This document shows positions 30,175 through 42,131 of a stretch of DNA of 64,000 bases, in pieces. This DNA is from Eledone cirrhosa. Its lineage: Eukaryota; Mollusca; Cephalopoda; Octopoda; Eledonidae. Both the position numbers and the translations under genes were made by a program. Each line of letters opens with the position of its first letter. Within the stretch, counting starts at the first letter, position 1. Location of the stretch: NCBI GenBank assembly GCA_964016885.1, contig OZ024742.1, positions 357,918,587 through 357,982,586 of the forward strand, in the 5' to 3' direction. The notes beneath the pieces are model-generated. The model had not been told where the DNA came from. It worked only from the letters and a program-made list of their open reading frames with translations, and did not search any database.

Positions 30175-30632
30175 TGTTTTCTAAATTTAAGACAGCAGGG
30201 AGGGTTGTGATATGAGGGAGAGTTAGCTGTTGTTTCTAGCAGGTTTAGTGACCTCATAGAGGATATGTGTTTTCTAAATTTAAGACAGTAGGGAGTGGTG
30301 TGATATGGGGAGAGTTAGCTGCTGTTTCTAGCAGGTTTAGTGACATCATAGAAGATATGTTTTCTAAATTTAAGACAGTAGGGAGGGGTGTGATATGGGG
30401 GAGAGTTAGCTGCTGTTTCTAGCAGGTTTAGTAACCTCATAGAGGATATGTGTTTTCTAAATTTAAGACAGTAGGGAGTGGTGTGATATGGGGGGAGTTA
30501 GCTGCTGTTTCTAGCAGGTTTAGTGACCTCATAGAAGATATGTTTTCTAAATTTAAGATAGTAGGGAGGGGTGTGGTATGGGGGAGAGTTAGCTGCTGTT
30601 TCTAGCAGGTTTAGTGACCTCATAGAGGATAT
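30175..30632. repeat. Tandem repeat, five copies, alternating 93- and 90-bp period
   Basis: CTAAATTTAAGACAG recurs at 30181, 30274, 30364, 30457 and 30547 (last copy with GATAG). Units also contain GAGAGTTAGCTGYTGTTTCT and AGCAGGTTTAGTGACCTCAT. Steps of 93, 90, 93 and 90 show that a two-unit block of 183 bp was duplicated. The repeat may be internal to the Helitron-like element that ends at 29888. Confidence 0.92.
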
Positions 30633-30647
30633 TATTGTTTATCATTA

Positions 30648-30700
30648 TCTATAAAAGGCAGATTGTTGTTGTTGTGTGTGTGCACATGTTCCATGTTTAT
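30648..30700 (+). mobile_element. Possible Helitron-like 5' end
   Basis: TCTATAAAAGGCAGATTGTT after an A, followed by a GT-rich stretch, resembles the 5' start at 21027. No matching 3' end was found downstream, so the call is weak. Confidence 0.35.
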
Positions 30701-30959
30701 ACATTTGCACAATTTCAAACCGATTCGACTCAAAGTCTGTAAGAATCCACTTTCGTTGAGAGGTTTTAAAAAAGATTTATCGCTTGTTGTTGAATAAATG
30801 TATCTGTTGAATAATTTGAATAATTGTCGTTTCGTATGAAATGTAATAATTTTTTCTACTTTTTTGGCACAAGGCAAGCAATTATCTAGTACATTACTGG
30901 TACTTTATGTAATAATAAACGTTCTCTCTCTCCCTCTCACTCTCTTCTCTCTCTCTTCG

Positions 30960-31250
30960 GCAATCACGCACGTTGTTTAGTTGCTTTAAATGTTGTTAAT
31001 GAATAGTCGTGTATTTGTGGTTATAAATCCCGCGCGTTGTTTAATTGCTTTGAATTTTTTTTTATCAATTTATGTGAGTGTGTGTTTGTATGTGTTTGTA
31101 AATAAATCATTAAGTTTGAAGCAACTAAAAGTTAGTGTGGTTATAAATCACGCACGTTGTTTAATTGCTTTAAATGTTTTTTTATCATTTGAAGTGAGTG
31201 TGTGTTTGTATGCGTTTGGAAATAAATCAGTAATTTTGAAGTATAAAAGA
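30960..31250. repeat. 120-bp direct repeat, two copies plus a partial
   Basis: GTGGTTATAAATCMCGCRCG begins copies near 31017 and 31137. Each goes on with TTGTTTAATTGCTTTRAAT, GTGTGTTTGTATG and AAATAAATCA. A partial copy starts near 30961 (CAATCACGCACGTTGTTTAG). Confidence 0.85.
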
Positions 31251-31619
31251 GAAAGTAGCAAAATGTGTGGGTTGTAGAGAGAGGATATGCAGATGATATG
31301 AGAGAGTAAAACGGAGAGTATCACCATCAAGCTTGGAAAGAGAAAGTAGCAGAAAGTATGAAGTTGTATAGATTTTGAATGGTAGTAGAAAGAGTTTAGC
31401 AGTTTAAATGAGAGAGAAAAATCGTAAAATATTGAGTTTTATCTATTTTTTGCGTAATTGTGGGTGAAATTGAAAAGATTATCTGCGTCAAGACGCAATC
31501 GAAGCTATTTCGAATACTGAATTGGAAATTTCATTTGAAGAAATTCTATATCGTAGATTTCTATAACGAAGGAGCAAGTCCATACACTGAGCTTTATAGA
31601 TTATGATATATATATATAT
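31251..31619. other. No gene seen
   Basis: Purine-rich DNA (AGAGAGAAA stretches) to about 31430, then AT-rich DNA to a TA run at about 31609-31623. No frame can be supported. Confidence 0.5.
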
Positions 31620-31697
31620 ATATTATAAGAACAGATTAAAGTTTAAGCAAAAAATTGCTGCTTTCACTCTTAACGTGATCTTCTGAAACTCAATATT
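31620..31697 (-). repeat. Dispersed repeat, copy 2 (mirror of 11.2 kb)
   Basis: Reverse complement of 11217-11290 (AGATTAAAGTTTAAGCAAAA, CACTCTTAACGTGATCTTCT). It lies between two TA runs. Confidence 0.7.
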
Positions 31698-31733
31698 TGC
31701 TCTACAAGTTTATATATATATATATAAATCGAT

Positions 31734-32340
31734 GTGTGCTGTATTCAAGAGACCAGGTGGAGGGGTGGGTCTGCTAGATTCATTGTGGGTAAAGAACGAT
31801 GCTATATGCTTTTCTGGGTGGGAAATGACAATGGGCTGGGTGGAGTAGGAATCATGGTAGCAGAAAAGTGGGAAGATAAGATAGTAGACGTAAATAGAGT
31901 GAACGACAGAATAATTAAAATAAGACTTGTCCTCAATAGAACTAATGTGACAATAATATCTGCATATGCACCCCAAACCGGACTGCCTGGCGTTATAAAA
32001 GACAGATTCTATGAGTCGTTAATGCTCACTACCTCCCCAAATAACCGACACTGACTACATAATTATCGCTGGTGACCTAAATGGTCACGTTGGACAACAT
32101 TGTGACGGCTATGACGGAATCCATGGAGGCTATGGGTTTGGTACTAGAAATGAGGAAGGCTCCAGAATCCTGGAATTCTGTGACGCAAATAACCTAACTA
32201 TCTGTAATGAGACAATCACTTGATCACTTATAGATCAGGGAAACACGCCAGCCAGATAGATTATATCCTTACCAGAAGACGTGACAGAGTGTCTGTTGTA
32301 AACACTAAATCCCTCACCCATGAGAGCGAATTGATCTAGA
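31734..32340 (+). pseudogene. LINE endonuclease domain (RTE-like)
   Basis: The frame reads CCIQETRWRGGSARFI (metal-binding QETRW motif), GGVGIMVAEKW and TIISAYAPQTGL. In a second frame come IIAGDLNGHVGQ (catalytic GDxNGHVG) and, after a stop, SQIDYILTR. It lacks the final SDH-type motif because of the deletion that joins it to the RT. Proteins like this are often annotated as craniofacial development protein 2-like, but they are APE-type LINE endonucleases. Confidence 0.82.
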
Positions 32341-32349
32341 TGAAATTTT

Positions 32350-33640
32350 GTGTCAGGTAAAAGTACCACAGACAATCTTTTCATTGTACGACAACTACAG
32401 GAGAAGTACCTAGCTAACGGTAAACCCCTATACTTAGCTTTTGTTGACTTGGAGAAAGCCTTTGACAGAGTCCCCCGCTCCATTATCTGGTGGGCTCTGA
32501 GAAAACTAGGTGTTGATGAATGGCTTGTGAGAGCTATACAAGCCATGTATAAAGAAACAGTGAGCAAGGTTAGAATTAACAACGAATATAGTGAAGAGTT
32601 TAGCGTAAAAGTTGGTGTCCATCAGGGCTCTGTTCTTAGCCCCCTACTATTTATTATTGCCCTTCAGGCTATAACAGAGGAATTCAAGACCGGCTGCACA
32701 TGGGAACTTCTATACGCAGATGATCTAACGCACATAGCTGAATTAATGACTGAACTAGAGAAGAAATTCCAAACATGGAAGCATGGCCTAGAATCAAAAG
32801 GCCTTAAAATTAACATGTCTAAGACTAAAGTTCTAGTTTGTAGGAAGGAAAATAGGGTACTGGTCCCATCTGGGAAATGGCCATGCTCAGTGTGTAAGAA
32901 AGGAGTAGGGAGAAACTCCATTTTATGTCCCAAATGCAAAGTATGGGTGCATAAAAGATGTAGTGGGATCACAGGTAAGCTAACTAAGAATATAGATTTT
33001 ATATGTGGCCGGAGCTCAGGTGCAATAAGTAGCAGCAAGTGCCCACAGAATACTAGCTCATTCCATTGCACAGATGGTTCTATAGAAATAGTGGACACCT
33101 TCCGTTACCTGGGTGACAAAATCAGCAGTGGGGGAGAGTGTTCTGAAATGTTCAGCAGCTAGAGTCAGAACGGGATGGAAAAAGTTCAGAGAGCTTATAC
33201 CACTATTGACCGCTAAAGGGTTCTCTCTAAAAATGAAAGGCAGGCTGTATGATGACTGCATACGAACGGCAATGTTACATGGCAGTGAGACCTGGGCATT
33301 GTCTGCAGAGGATATACACAGACTGGAGAGGAACGAAGCTTTCATGCTCCGTTGGATGTGTAATAGTAATATACGTGAACGGCAAAGCATAAATGAACTA
33401 AGTGAGAAATTAGGAATAAGAGGGATCAGATGCTGTTTACTCGAGAGAAGACTACGTTGGTACGGTCTCGTGATGCGCATGAAAGACGACAGCTGTATAA
33501 AAAAGTGCAGGGCGATAAAAATAGATGGAAGTTACGGAGTAGGTAGACCCAGAAAAACCTCAGCTCACACACTTACACCTCTCCAAGACAATGTCACTGG
33601 ACCGAGATCTTTGGCGCTACACAGTAATACGGAAGACCCG
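32350..33640 (+). pseudogene. LINE reverse transcriptase with C-terminal zinc finger
   Basis: From 32350 one frame runs 270 codons: AFVDLEKAFDRVPRSIIWWA, GVHQGSVLSPLLFIIAL, LLYADDL (catalytic YADD at about 32713), KTKVLVCRKE, then the zinc finger CSVCKKGVGRNSILCPKC and VWVHKRCSGI (32884-32975). After a frameshift near 33120 the C-terminal part continues (TGWKKFRELIPLL, GSETWALSAEDI, LRWYGLVMRMKDD) to about 33550, beyond which similarity fades. The parent protein makes cDNA at the nicked target. This copy has a deletion, a frameshift and a short ragged end. Confidence 0.86.
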
Positions 33641-33870
33641 CCTTTCCTAAGTACAAAGAAAAACCCACAGTCAGTAGGCACCTCTTAACAAAAATACACC
33701 CCGTCCCACTACCCCCACCCCATCCACACCACTCGCTTTCAATGTAAAGTTATGTTGGTACCACAACATCCAGTCCTAAATAAATGAGGTCGTGTAGGTG
33801 TCACAACAAAAAAACACACAGTTCAACCTGTAATGTGGCCGTGTAGGTAACACGGTAAAAACCTCCCAGT

Positions 33871-34045
33871 CCACACTGTAAACGTGGTTGGTGTTAGGAA
33901 GGGCACCCAGCCGTAGAAAACCTGCCAGACAGTGCTATACGAGCAAGACAACCAATCTTGCCTCTAGTGGGACAATTCCCGTCCAATCCCATGCTAGCGT
34001 GGAAGATGGACGTTAAACGATGATGATGATGATGATGATATAGAA
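33871..34045 (+). mobile_element. 3' tail of the RTE-like LINE, shared with SINEs
   Basis: CACACTGTAAACGTGGTTGG, GTTAGGAAGGGCACCCAGCC, AATCCCATGCTAGCGTGGAA, GATGGACGTTAAACGATGAT and further GAT triplets. It is continuous with the LINE body upstream and matches the lone copies at 1808, 10798 and 19920. Confidence 0.88.
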
Positions 34046-34049
34046 TACT

Positions 34050-34284
34050 TATCGAACCCTCTACGGATTTTAGTTTTCACATTTATTATTACTATTATCA
34101 TTACTATATATAATTAACATTCAATAGACTATAATGCCTGATGGTCACGCTTAAACTGTTTTGATAGCTAAATGTATGGATATATATATATGGATGTATA
34201 TGTGTGGATGTATGTATTAAAATTGTTGATTGTATGTGTTGATATATATATATATATATATATATATAAATGAAAGGTATAGAA

Positions 34285-34322
<38 letters not shown>

Positions 34323-34329
34323 AATATAT
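34050..34329. repeat. Dispersed repeat and TA/TG-rich sequence
   Basis: AACCCTCTACGGATTTTAGT at about 34054 is a copy of the repeat at 10975. From 34175 a segment (ATGGATGTATATGTGTGGAT, TATTAAAATTGTTGATTGTA) recurs at about 35064 and 35175, so copies of it flank the LINE fragment between. TA runs lie at 34243-34267 and 34289-34319. Confidence 0.7.
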
Positions 34330-34740
34330 ATATATATCCGAACACCAATGTTACATGGTAGTGAGACCTGAGCGCTGAAGGTGGAAGACTTACGTAGATT
34401 AGAGAGAAATGAAGCCTGCATGCTCCGATGGATGTGTAATAGTAATATACGCGAACGACAAAGCATAAATGAATTGAGAGAGAGACTGAGCATAAGAGGA
34501 ATCAAATGCTGTGTGCAGGAGAGGCGGATGCGTTGGTATGGACATGTGATGCGTATGAAGGATGACAGCTGCATAAAAAGGTGCAGAGCACTAGAAGTCG
34601 ATGGAAACCGCGGAGTGGATGACCTGGGATGAGGTGATAAAAGCCGACCTTACCCAATTACACCTCTCAAAGGCGATAACACACGACCGTGACCACTGGC
34701 GTCACGCAGTAATACAGAGTACCCGACCTCCCATGGGTAC
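34330..34740 (+). pseudogene. LINE ORF C-terminal fragment
   Basis: GSET, VEDLRRLERNEACMLRWMC, NSNIRERQSINELRERLSIR, GIKCC, MRWYGHVMRMKDDSCIKRCR (to about 34590) match 33290-33510 of the other copy closely; the reading then continues in another frame (VIKADLTQLHLSKAITHDRD, WRHAVIQSTRP). There is an in-frame stop at about 34630. Confidence 0.85.
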
Positions 34741-35052
34741 AAGATGAAGCATATAGACAATATGCCCCACATCCTCCCACTGCAAAGTGGTCGTGGAGGT
34801 GCCACGGCCAAAAAGCACCCAGCCCACACTGCAAAGTGGACGTGTAGGCGCCACGGAAAAAGCACCCAGCACTCACTGTAAATGAGGTTGGTGTTAGGAA
34901 GGGCATCCAGCTGTAGAAATCAAGCCAATTCAGTTCCTGTATGAGCAAGGCATGGTCAGCCGACCAGACACTGCCCACAACAGGACAACGCGTCTAACCC
35001 ATGCTAGCGTGGAAGAACGGACGTAAAACGGTGATGATGATGATGATTATAT
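34330..35052 (+). mobile_element. 5'-truncated RTE-like LINE copy with full tail
   Basis: It begins inside the C-terminal coding part and continues without a break through the 3' region (repeated TGCAAAGTGGWCGTG units at 34780 and 34830) to GTTAGGAAGGGCATCCAGCT (34893), CCATGCTAGCGTGGAAGAAC and GATGATGATGATGATTA at about 35050. It shows directly that the common tail belongs to this LINE. Confidence 0.85.
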
Positions 35053-35112
35053 ATATATATATATGGATGTATATGTGTAGATATAAGTATTAAAATTGTT
35101 GGTTGTATGTGT

Positions 35113-35114
35113 TG

Positions 35115-35174
<60 letters not shown>
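35113..35174. repeat. TA microsatellite
   Basis: About 60 bases of TA between two copies of the GGATGTATATGT segment. Confidence 0.95.
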
Positions 35175-35176
<2 letters not shown>

Positions 35177-35179
35177 ATG

Positions 35180-35545
35180 TATATGTTTGGATGTATGTAT
35201 TAAAATTGGTGGATATTTATACGTATGTATAGGCAACAATGACTGATTTTAGTCTATATGGTAAAACAACACACACACAATATGCCTTATTAGTGTTTTG
35301 AACACTAGGAAATTGTGTAATAAATTGGTTATAGTCATTATTTAAATTGACTGGTGTGGAAGAGTCATCTACTTTCCAGGGGAGAAATTCAAATTAAGTT
35401 TAGTCATTTGAATATATAGAATTCCGTACACTACAGCAGGAAATCCTAAATAGGTTGGCATAATGCCAGATAATTTCATTAAAAGAAAAGGATAATTCTT
35501 TGAGGAAATAGTGTTTCATTACATTAGGAAATCTCCATTGCGGAC
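35180..35545. other. No gene seen
   Basis: AT-rich DNA without recognised elements, leading into the purine tract. Confidence 0.5.
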
Positions 35546-35826
35546 ATAAAGAAAACAATCGAGAAACTGAGAAAAAGTGGTATGAAGAGGGAGAGAGGAG
35601 CGGAGGGAGGGAGAGAGGGAGGGAATGAATGAAGAGAGGAAAGAGAGAGAGAATAAGCTAGAAAGACGGAATGAGAGACAGAGACATAGAGAGAGAGGGA
35701 GGGAGGGAAGGGAGAGAAAAAGTGATAGAATGAAGAGAGGAAAGAGACAGAGAGAAAGAGAGAAGGAGGGAGGGGAGAGACATAGGGAATGAATGAAGAG
35801 AGGAAACAGAGAGAGAATAAGCGACA
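35546..35826. repeat. GA-rich purine tract beside the satellite
   Basis: Almost pure purine on the plus strand. GAATGAATGAAGAGAGGAAA occurs near 35622 and again near 35787, each followed by AGAGAGAATAAGC, so a segment of about 165 bp is duplicated. The second copy ends directly at the first satellite unit (35827). Confidence 0.85.
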
Positions 35827-38800
35827 GACCATACTAATCACTGAGTCAGTATTACCACATACTGGGCTCAACAGATAAGACCATACTAATCACTAAGTCA
35901 TAGTTACCACATACTGGGCTCACCAGATAAGATCATACTAATCACTGAGTCAGTATTACCACATACTGGGCTCACCAGATAAGATCATACTAATCACTGA
36001 GTCAGTATTACCACATACTGGGCTCACCAGATAAGACCATACTAATCACTGAGTCAGTATTACCACATACAGGGCTTAACAGATAACACCATACTAATCA
36101 CTGAGTCAGCATTACCACATACAGGCTCAACAGATAAGACCATACTAATCCCTAAGTCAGTATTACCACATACTGGCTCAACAGATAAGATCATGCTAAT
36201 CACTGAGTCAGTAGTACCACATACTGGGCTCAACAGATAAGACCATACTAATCATTGAGTCAGTATTACGATATACAGGCTCAACAGATAAGACCATACT
36301 AATCACTGACTCAGTATTACCACATACTGGCTCAACAGATAAGACGATACTAATCACTGAGTCGGTATTACCACATACTAGCTCAACAGTTAAGACCATA
36401 CTAATCACTGAGTCAGTAGAACCACATACTGGCTCGACAGATAAGTCCATACTAATCACTGATTCGGTATTACCACATACTGGGCTCAACAGATAAGACT
36501 ATACTAATCACTGAGTCAGTATTACCACATATTGGCTAAACAGATAAGACCATACTAATGACTGAGTCAGTAGTACCACATACTGGGCTCAACAGATAAG
36601 ACTATACTAATCACTGAGTCAGTATTACCACATATTGGCTAAACAGATAAGACCATACTAATCACTGAGTCAGTATTACCACATACTGGGCTCAACAGAT
36701 AAGACTATACTAATCACCTAGTCAGTATTACCACATACAGCCTCAACAGCTAAGGCAATACTAATCACTGAGTCAGTAGTACCATATACTAACTAAAAAG
36801 ATAAGACCATACTAATCACTGAGTCAGAATTACCACATACTAGCTCAACAGATAAGACCATACTAACCACTGAGTCAGTATTAGCACATACAGGCTCAAC
36901 AGATAAGACCAAACTAATCACTGAGTCGGTATTACCACATACAGGCTCAACAAATAAGGCCATACTAATGACTGAGTCAGTATTACCACATACTGGGCTC
37001 AACAGATAAGTCCATACTAATCACTGGCTCAGTATTACCACATAGTGGCTCAACAGTTAAGACAATACTAATCACTGAGTCAGTATTACCACATACTGGC
37101 TCAACAGATAAGACCATACTAATCACTGAGTCGGTATTACCACATACAGGCTCAACAGCTAAGACCATACTAATTACTGAGTCAGTAGTACCATATAATA
37201 ACTCAACAGATAAGACCATACTTATCACTGAGTCAGTATTACCACATAGTGGCTCAACAGTTAGGACAATACTAATCACTGAGTCAGTATTACCACATAC
37301 TGGCTCAACAGATGAGACCATACTAATCACTGAGTCGGTATTACCACATACTAGCTCAACAGATAAGACAATACTAATCACTGAGGCAGTATTACGACAT
37401 ACAGGCTCAACAGCTGAGACCATACTATTTACTGAGTCAGTAGTATCATATACTAACTCAACAGATAAGACCATACTAATCACTGAGTCAGTATTACCAC
37501 ATACTGGGCTCAAGAGATAAGACCATACTAATCACTGAGTAAGTATTACCACTTACTGGCTCAACAGATAAGACCATACTAATCACTGAGTTAGTCTTAC
37601 CACATACTGGGCTCAACAGATAAGACCATACTAACCACTGAGTCAATATTATCACATAATGTCTCAACAGATAAGACCATACTAATCACTGAGTCAGTAC
37701 TACCACATACTGACTCAACAGATAAGACCATACTAATCACTGAGTCAGTATTACCACATACTAGCTCAGCAGATACAACAATACTAATCACTGAGTCAGT
37801 ATTACGACATACAGTCTCAACAGCTAAGACCATACTAATTACTGAGTCAGTAGTACCATATAATAACTCAACAGATAAGACCATACTAATCACTGAGTCA
37901 GTATTACCACATACTGGGCTCAACAGATAAGACCATACTATTCACTGAGTCAGTATTACCACATACTAGCTCAACAGATAAGACCATACTAATCACCGAG
38001 TCAGTATTACCACATAAAGGCTCAACAGATAAGACCATACTAATCACTGAGTCAGAATTACCACATATATTCTCAACAGATAAGACCATACTAATCACTG
38101 AGACAGTATTACCACATACGGGGCTCAACAGATAAGACCATACTAATCACTGAGTCACTATTACCACATAGTGGCTCAACAGTTAAGACAATACTAATCA
38201 CTGAGTCAGTATTACCACATACTGGCTCAACAGATAAGACCATACTAATCACTGAGTCGGTATTACCACATACTAGCTCAACAGATAAGACAATACTAAT
38301 CACCGAGTCAGTATTACGACATACAGGCTCAACAGCTGAGACCATACTAATTACTGAGTCAGTAGTACCATATACTAACTAAACAGATAAGACCATACTA
38401 ATCACTGACTCAGTATTACCACATACTGGGCTCAACAGATAAAACCATACTAATCACAGAGTAAGTATTACCACATACTGGGCTCAACAGATAAGACCAT
38501 ACTAATCACTGAGTCAATATTATCACATACTGTCTCAACATATAAGACCATACTAATCACTGAGTCAGTATTACCACATACTGGCTCAACAGATAAGACC
38601 ATACTAATCACTGAGTCATTATTACCACATGCTGGGCTCCACAGATAGGACCATGCTAAGCTCTGAATCAGTAGTACCACATACTGGCTCAACAGATAAG
38701 ACCATACTAAGCTCTGAGTCAGTAGTACCACATAATGGCTCAACAGATAAGACCATACTAATCACTGACTCAGTATTACCACATTGTGGCTCAACAGTTA

Positions 38801-41800
38801 AGACAATACTAATCACTGAGTCAGTATTACCACATACTGGCTCAACAGATAAGACTATACTAATCACTGAGTCAGTATTACCACATACTAGCTCAGCAGA
38901 TAAAACAATACTAATCACTGAGTCAGTATTACGACATACAGTCTCAACAGCTAAGACCATACTAATTACTGAGTCAGTAGTACCATATAATAACTCAACA
39001 GATAAGACCATATTAATCACTGAGTCAGTATTACCACAAACTGGGCTCAACAGATAAGACCATACTAATCACTGAGTAAGCATTACCACATACTGGCTCA
39101 ACAGATAAGACCATACTAATCACTGAGTCACTATTACCACATACTGGCTCGACAGATAAGACCATACTAATCACTGAGTCACTATTACCACATACTGGGC
39201 TCAACAGATAAGACCATACTAATCACTGAGTCAATATTTTCACATACTGGCTCAACAGATAAGACCATACTAATCACTGAGTCAGTATTACCACATACTG
39301 GCTCAACAGATAAGACCATACTAATCACTGAGTCAGTATTACCACATACAGGCTCAACAGATAAGACCATACTAATCACTGAGTCAGAATTACCACATAC
39401 ATTCTCAACAGATAAGACCATACTAATCACTGAGAGAGTATTACCACATACTGGGCTCAACAGATAAGACCATACTAATCACTGAGTCAGAATTACCACA
39501 TACATTCTCAACAGATAAGACCATACTAATCACTGAGTCAGTATTACCACATAGAGTCTCAACAGTTAAGACATTACTAATCACTGAGTCAGTATTACCA
39601 CATACTGGCTCAACAGATAAGACCATACTAATAACTGAGTCGGTATTACCACATACTAGGTCAACAGATAAGACAATACTAATCACTGAGTCAGTATTAC
39701 GACATACAGGCTCAACAGCTGAGACCATACTAATTACTGAGTCAGTAATACCATATACTAACTCAACAGATAAGACCATACTAATCACTGAGTCAGTATT
39801 ACCACATACTGGGCTCAACAGATAAAACCTTACTAATCACTGAGTAAGTATTACCACATACTGGCTCAACAGATAAGACCATACTAATCACTGAGTTAGT
39901 CTTACCACATACTGGGCTCAACAGATAAGACCATACTAATCACTGAGTCAATATTATCACATACTGTCTCAACAGATAAGACCATACTAATCACTGAGTC
40001 AGTATTACCACATACTGGCTCAACAGATAAGACCATACTAATCACTGAGTCATTATTAGCACATCCTGGGCTCCACAGAGAGGACCATGCTAAGCTCTGA
40101 ATCAGTAGTACCACATACTGGCTCAACAGATAAGACCATACTAAGCTCTGAGTCAGTAGTACCACATACTGGCTCAACATATAAGACCATACTAATCACT
40201 GACTCAGTATTACCACATAGTGGCTCAACAGTTAAGACAATACTAATCACTGAGTCAGTATTACCACATACTGGCTCAACAGATAAGACCATACTAATCA
40301 CTGAGACAGTATTACCACATACATGGCTCAACAGATAAGACTATACTAATCACTGAGTCGGTATGACCACATACAGGCTCAACAAATAAGGCCATACTAA
40401 TCACTGAGTCAGTATTACCACATACTGAGCTCAACAGATAAGCCCATACTAATCACAGAGACAGTATTACCACATACAGGGCTCAACAGATAAGACCATA
40501 CTAATCACTGTGTCAGTATTACCACATACTAGCTCAGCAGATAAAACAATACTAGTCACTGAGTCAGTATTACGACATACAGTCTCAACAGCTAATACCA
40601 TACTAATTACTGAGTCAGAATTACCACATATATTCTCAACAGATAAGACAATACTAATCACCGAGACAGTATTACCACATACTGGGCTCAACAGATAAGA
40701 CCATACTAATCACTGAGTCAGTATTACCACATAGAGTCTCAACAGTTAAGACAATACTAATCACTGAGTCAGTATTATCACATACTGACTCAACAGATAA
40801 GACCATACTAATCACTGAGTCGGTATTACCACATACTAGCTCAACTGATCAGAAAATACTAATCACTGAGTCAGTGTTACGACATACAGGCTCAACAGCT
40901 GAGACCATACTAATTACTGAGTCAGTAGTACCATATACTAACTCAACAGATAAGACCATACTAATCACTGAGTCAGTATTACCACATACTGGGCTCAACA
41001 GATAAAACCATACTAATCACTGAGTAAGTATTACCACATACTGGCTCAACAGATAAGACCATACTAATCACTGAGTCACTATTACCACATACTGGGCTCA
41101 ACAGATAAGACCATACTAATCACTGAGTCAATATTATCACATACTTTCTCAACAGATAAGACCATACTAAGCTCTGAGTCAGTAGTACCACATACTGGCT
41201 CAACAGATAAGACCATACTAATCACTGAGTCACTATTACCACATACTAACTCAACAGATAAGACCATAATAATCACTGAGTCATTATTACCACATACTGG
41301 CTCAACAGATAAGACCATACTAATCACTGAGTCAGTATTACCACATACAGGCTCAACAGATAAGACCATACGAATCACTGAGTCAGAATTACCACATATA
41401 TTCTAAACAGATAAGGCCATACTAATCACTTTGTCAGTATTCCGACATACTAGCTCAAAAGATAAGACCATACTAACAACTGAGTCAGTATTACCACATA
41501 CAGCCTCAACAGATAACAACATACTAATCACTAAGTCAGTATTACCATATACTGGCTCAACAGAGAAGACCATACTAATCTCTGACTAAGTAGTACCACA
41601 TACTGGCTCAACAGATAAGACCATACTAAGCTCTGAGTCAGTATTACCACATACTGGCTCAACAGATAAGACCATACTAATCACTGAGACATTATTACCA
41701 CATACTGGGCTCAACAGATAAGACCATACTAATCACTGATTCAGTATTACCACATAGCGGCTCAACTGTTAAGACAATACTAATCACTGAGTCGGTATTA

Positions 41801-42131
41801 CCACATACTAGCTCAACAGAAAAGACAATACTAATCACTGAGACAGTATTACGACATACAGGCTCAACAGATAAGACCATACTAATCACTGAATCGGTAT
41901 TACCACATACTGGGCTCAACATATAAGACCATACTAATACCTGAGTAAGTATTACCAGATACTGGCTCAACAGATAAGACCATACTAATCACTGAGTCAC
42001 TATTACCACATACTGGGCTCAACAGATAAGACCATACTAATCACTGAGTCACTATTACCACATACTAACTCAACAGATAAGACCATACTAGTCACTGAGT
42101 CATTATTACCACATACTGGCTCAACAGATAA

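Larger units (their letters stand above)
31730..34045 (+). mobile_element. RTE-like LINE, internally deleted, with full 3' tail
   Basis: Endonuclease part (31734-32340), reverse transcriptase and C-terminal part (32350-33640), then a non-coding 3' region ending in GATGATGATGAT at about 34038. The part between the end of the endonuclease and the start of the RT is missing at about 32345. The 3' region has repeated GTGTAGGTRWCACRG-type units (33791-33860) and then the same tail sequence as the SINE copies (GTTAGGAAGGGCACCCAGCC at 33893). Confidence 0.8.

Noticed and set aside
35524..35871. Minus-strand Ser/Leu/Pro-rich frame
   Set aside because: It translates the polypyrimidine strand of the GA tract joined to the first satellite unit.
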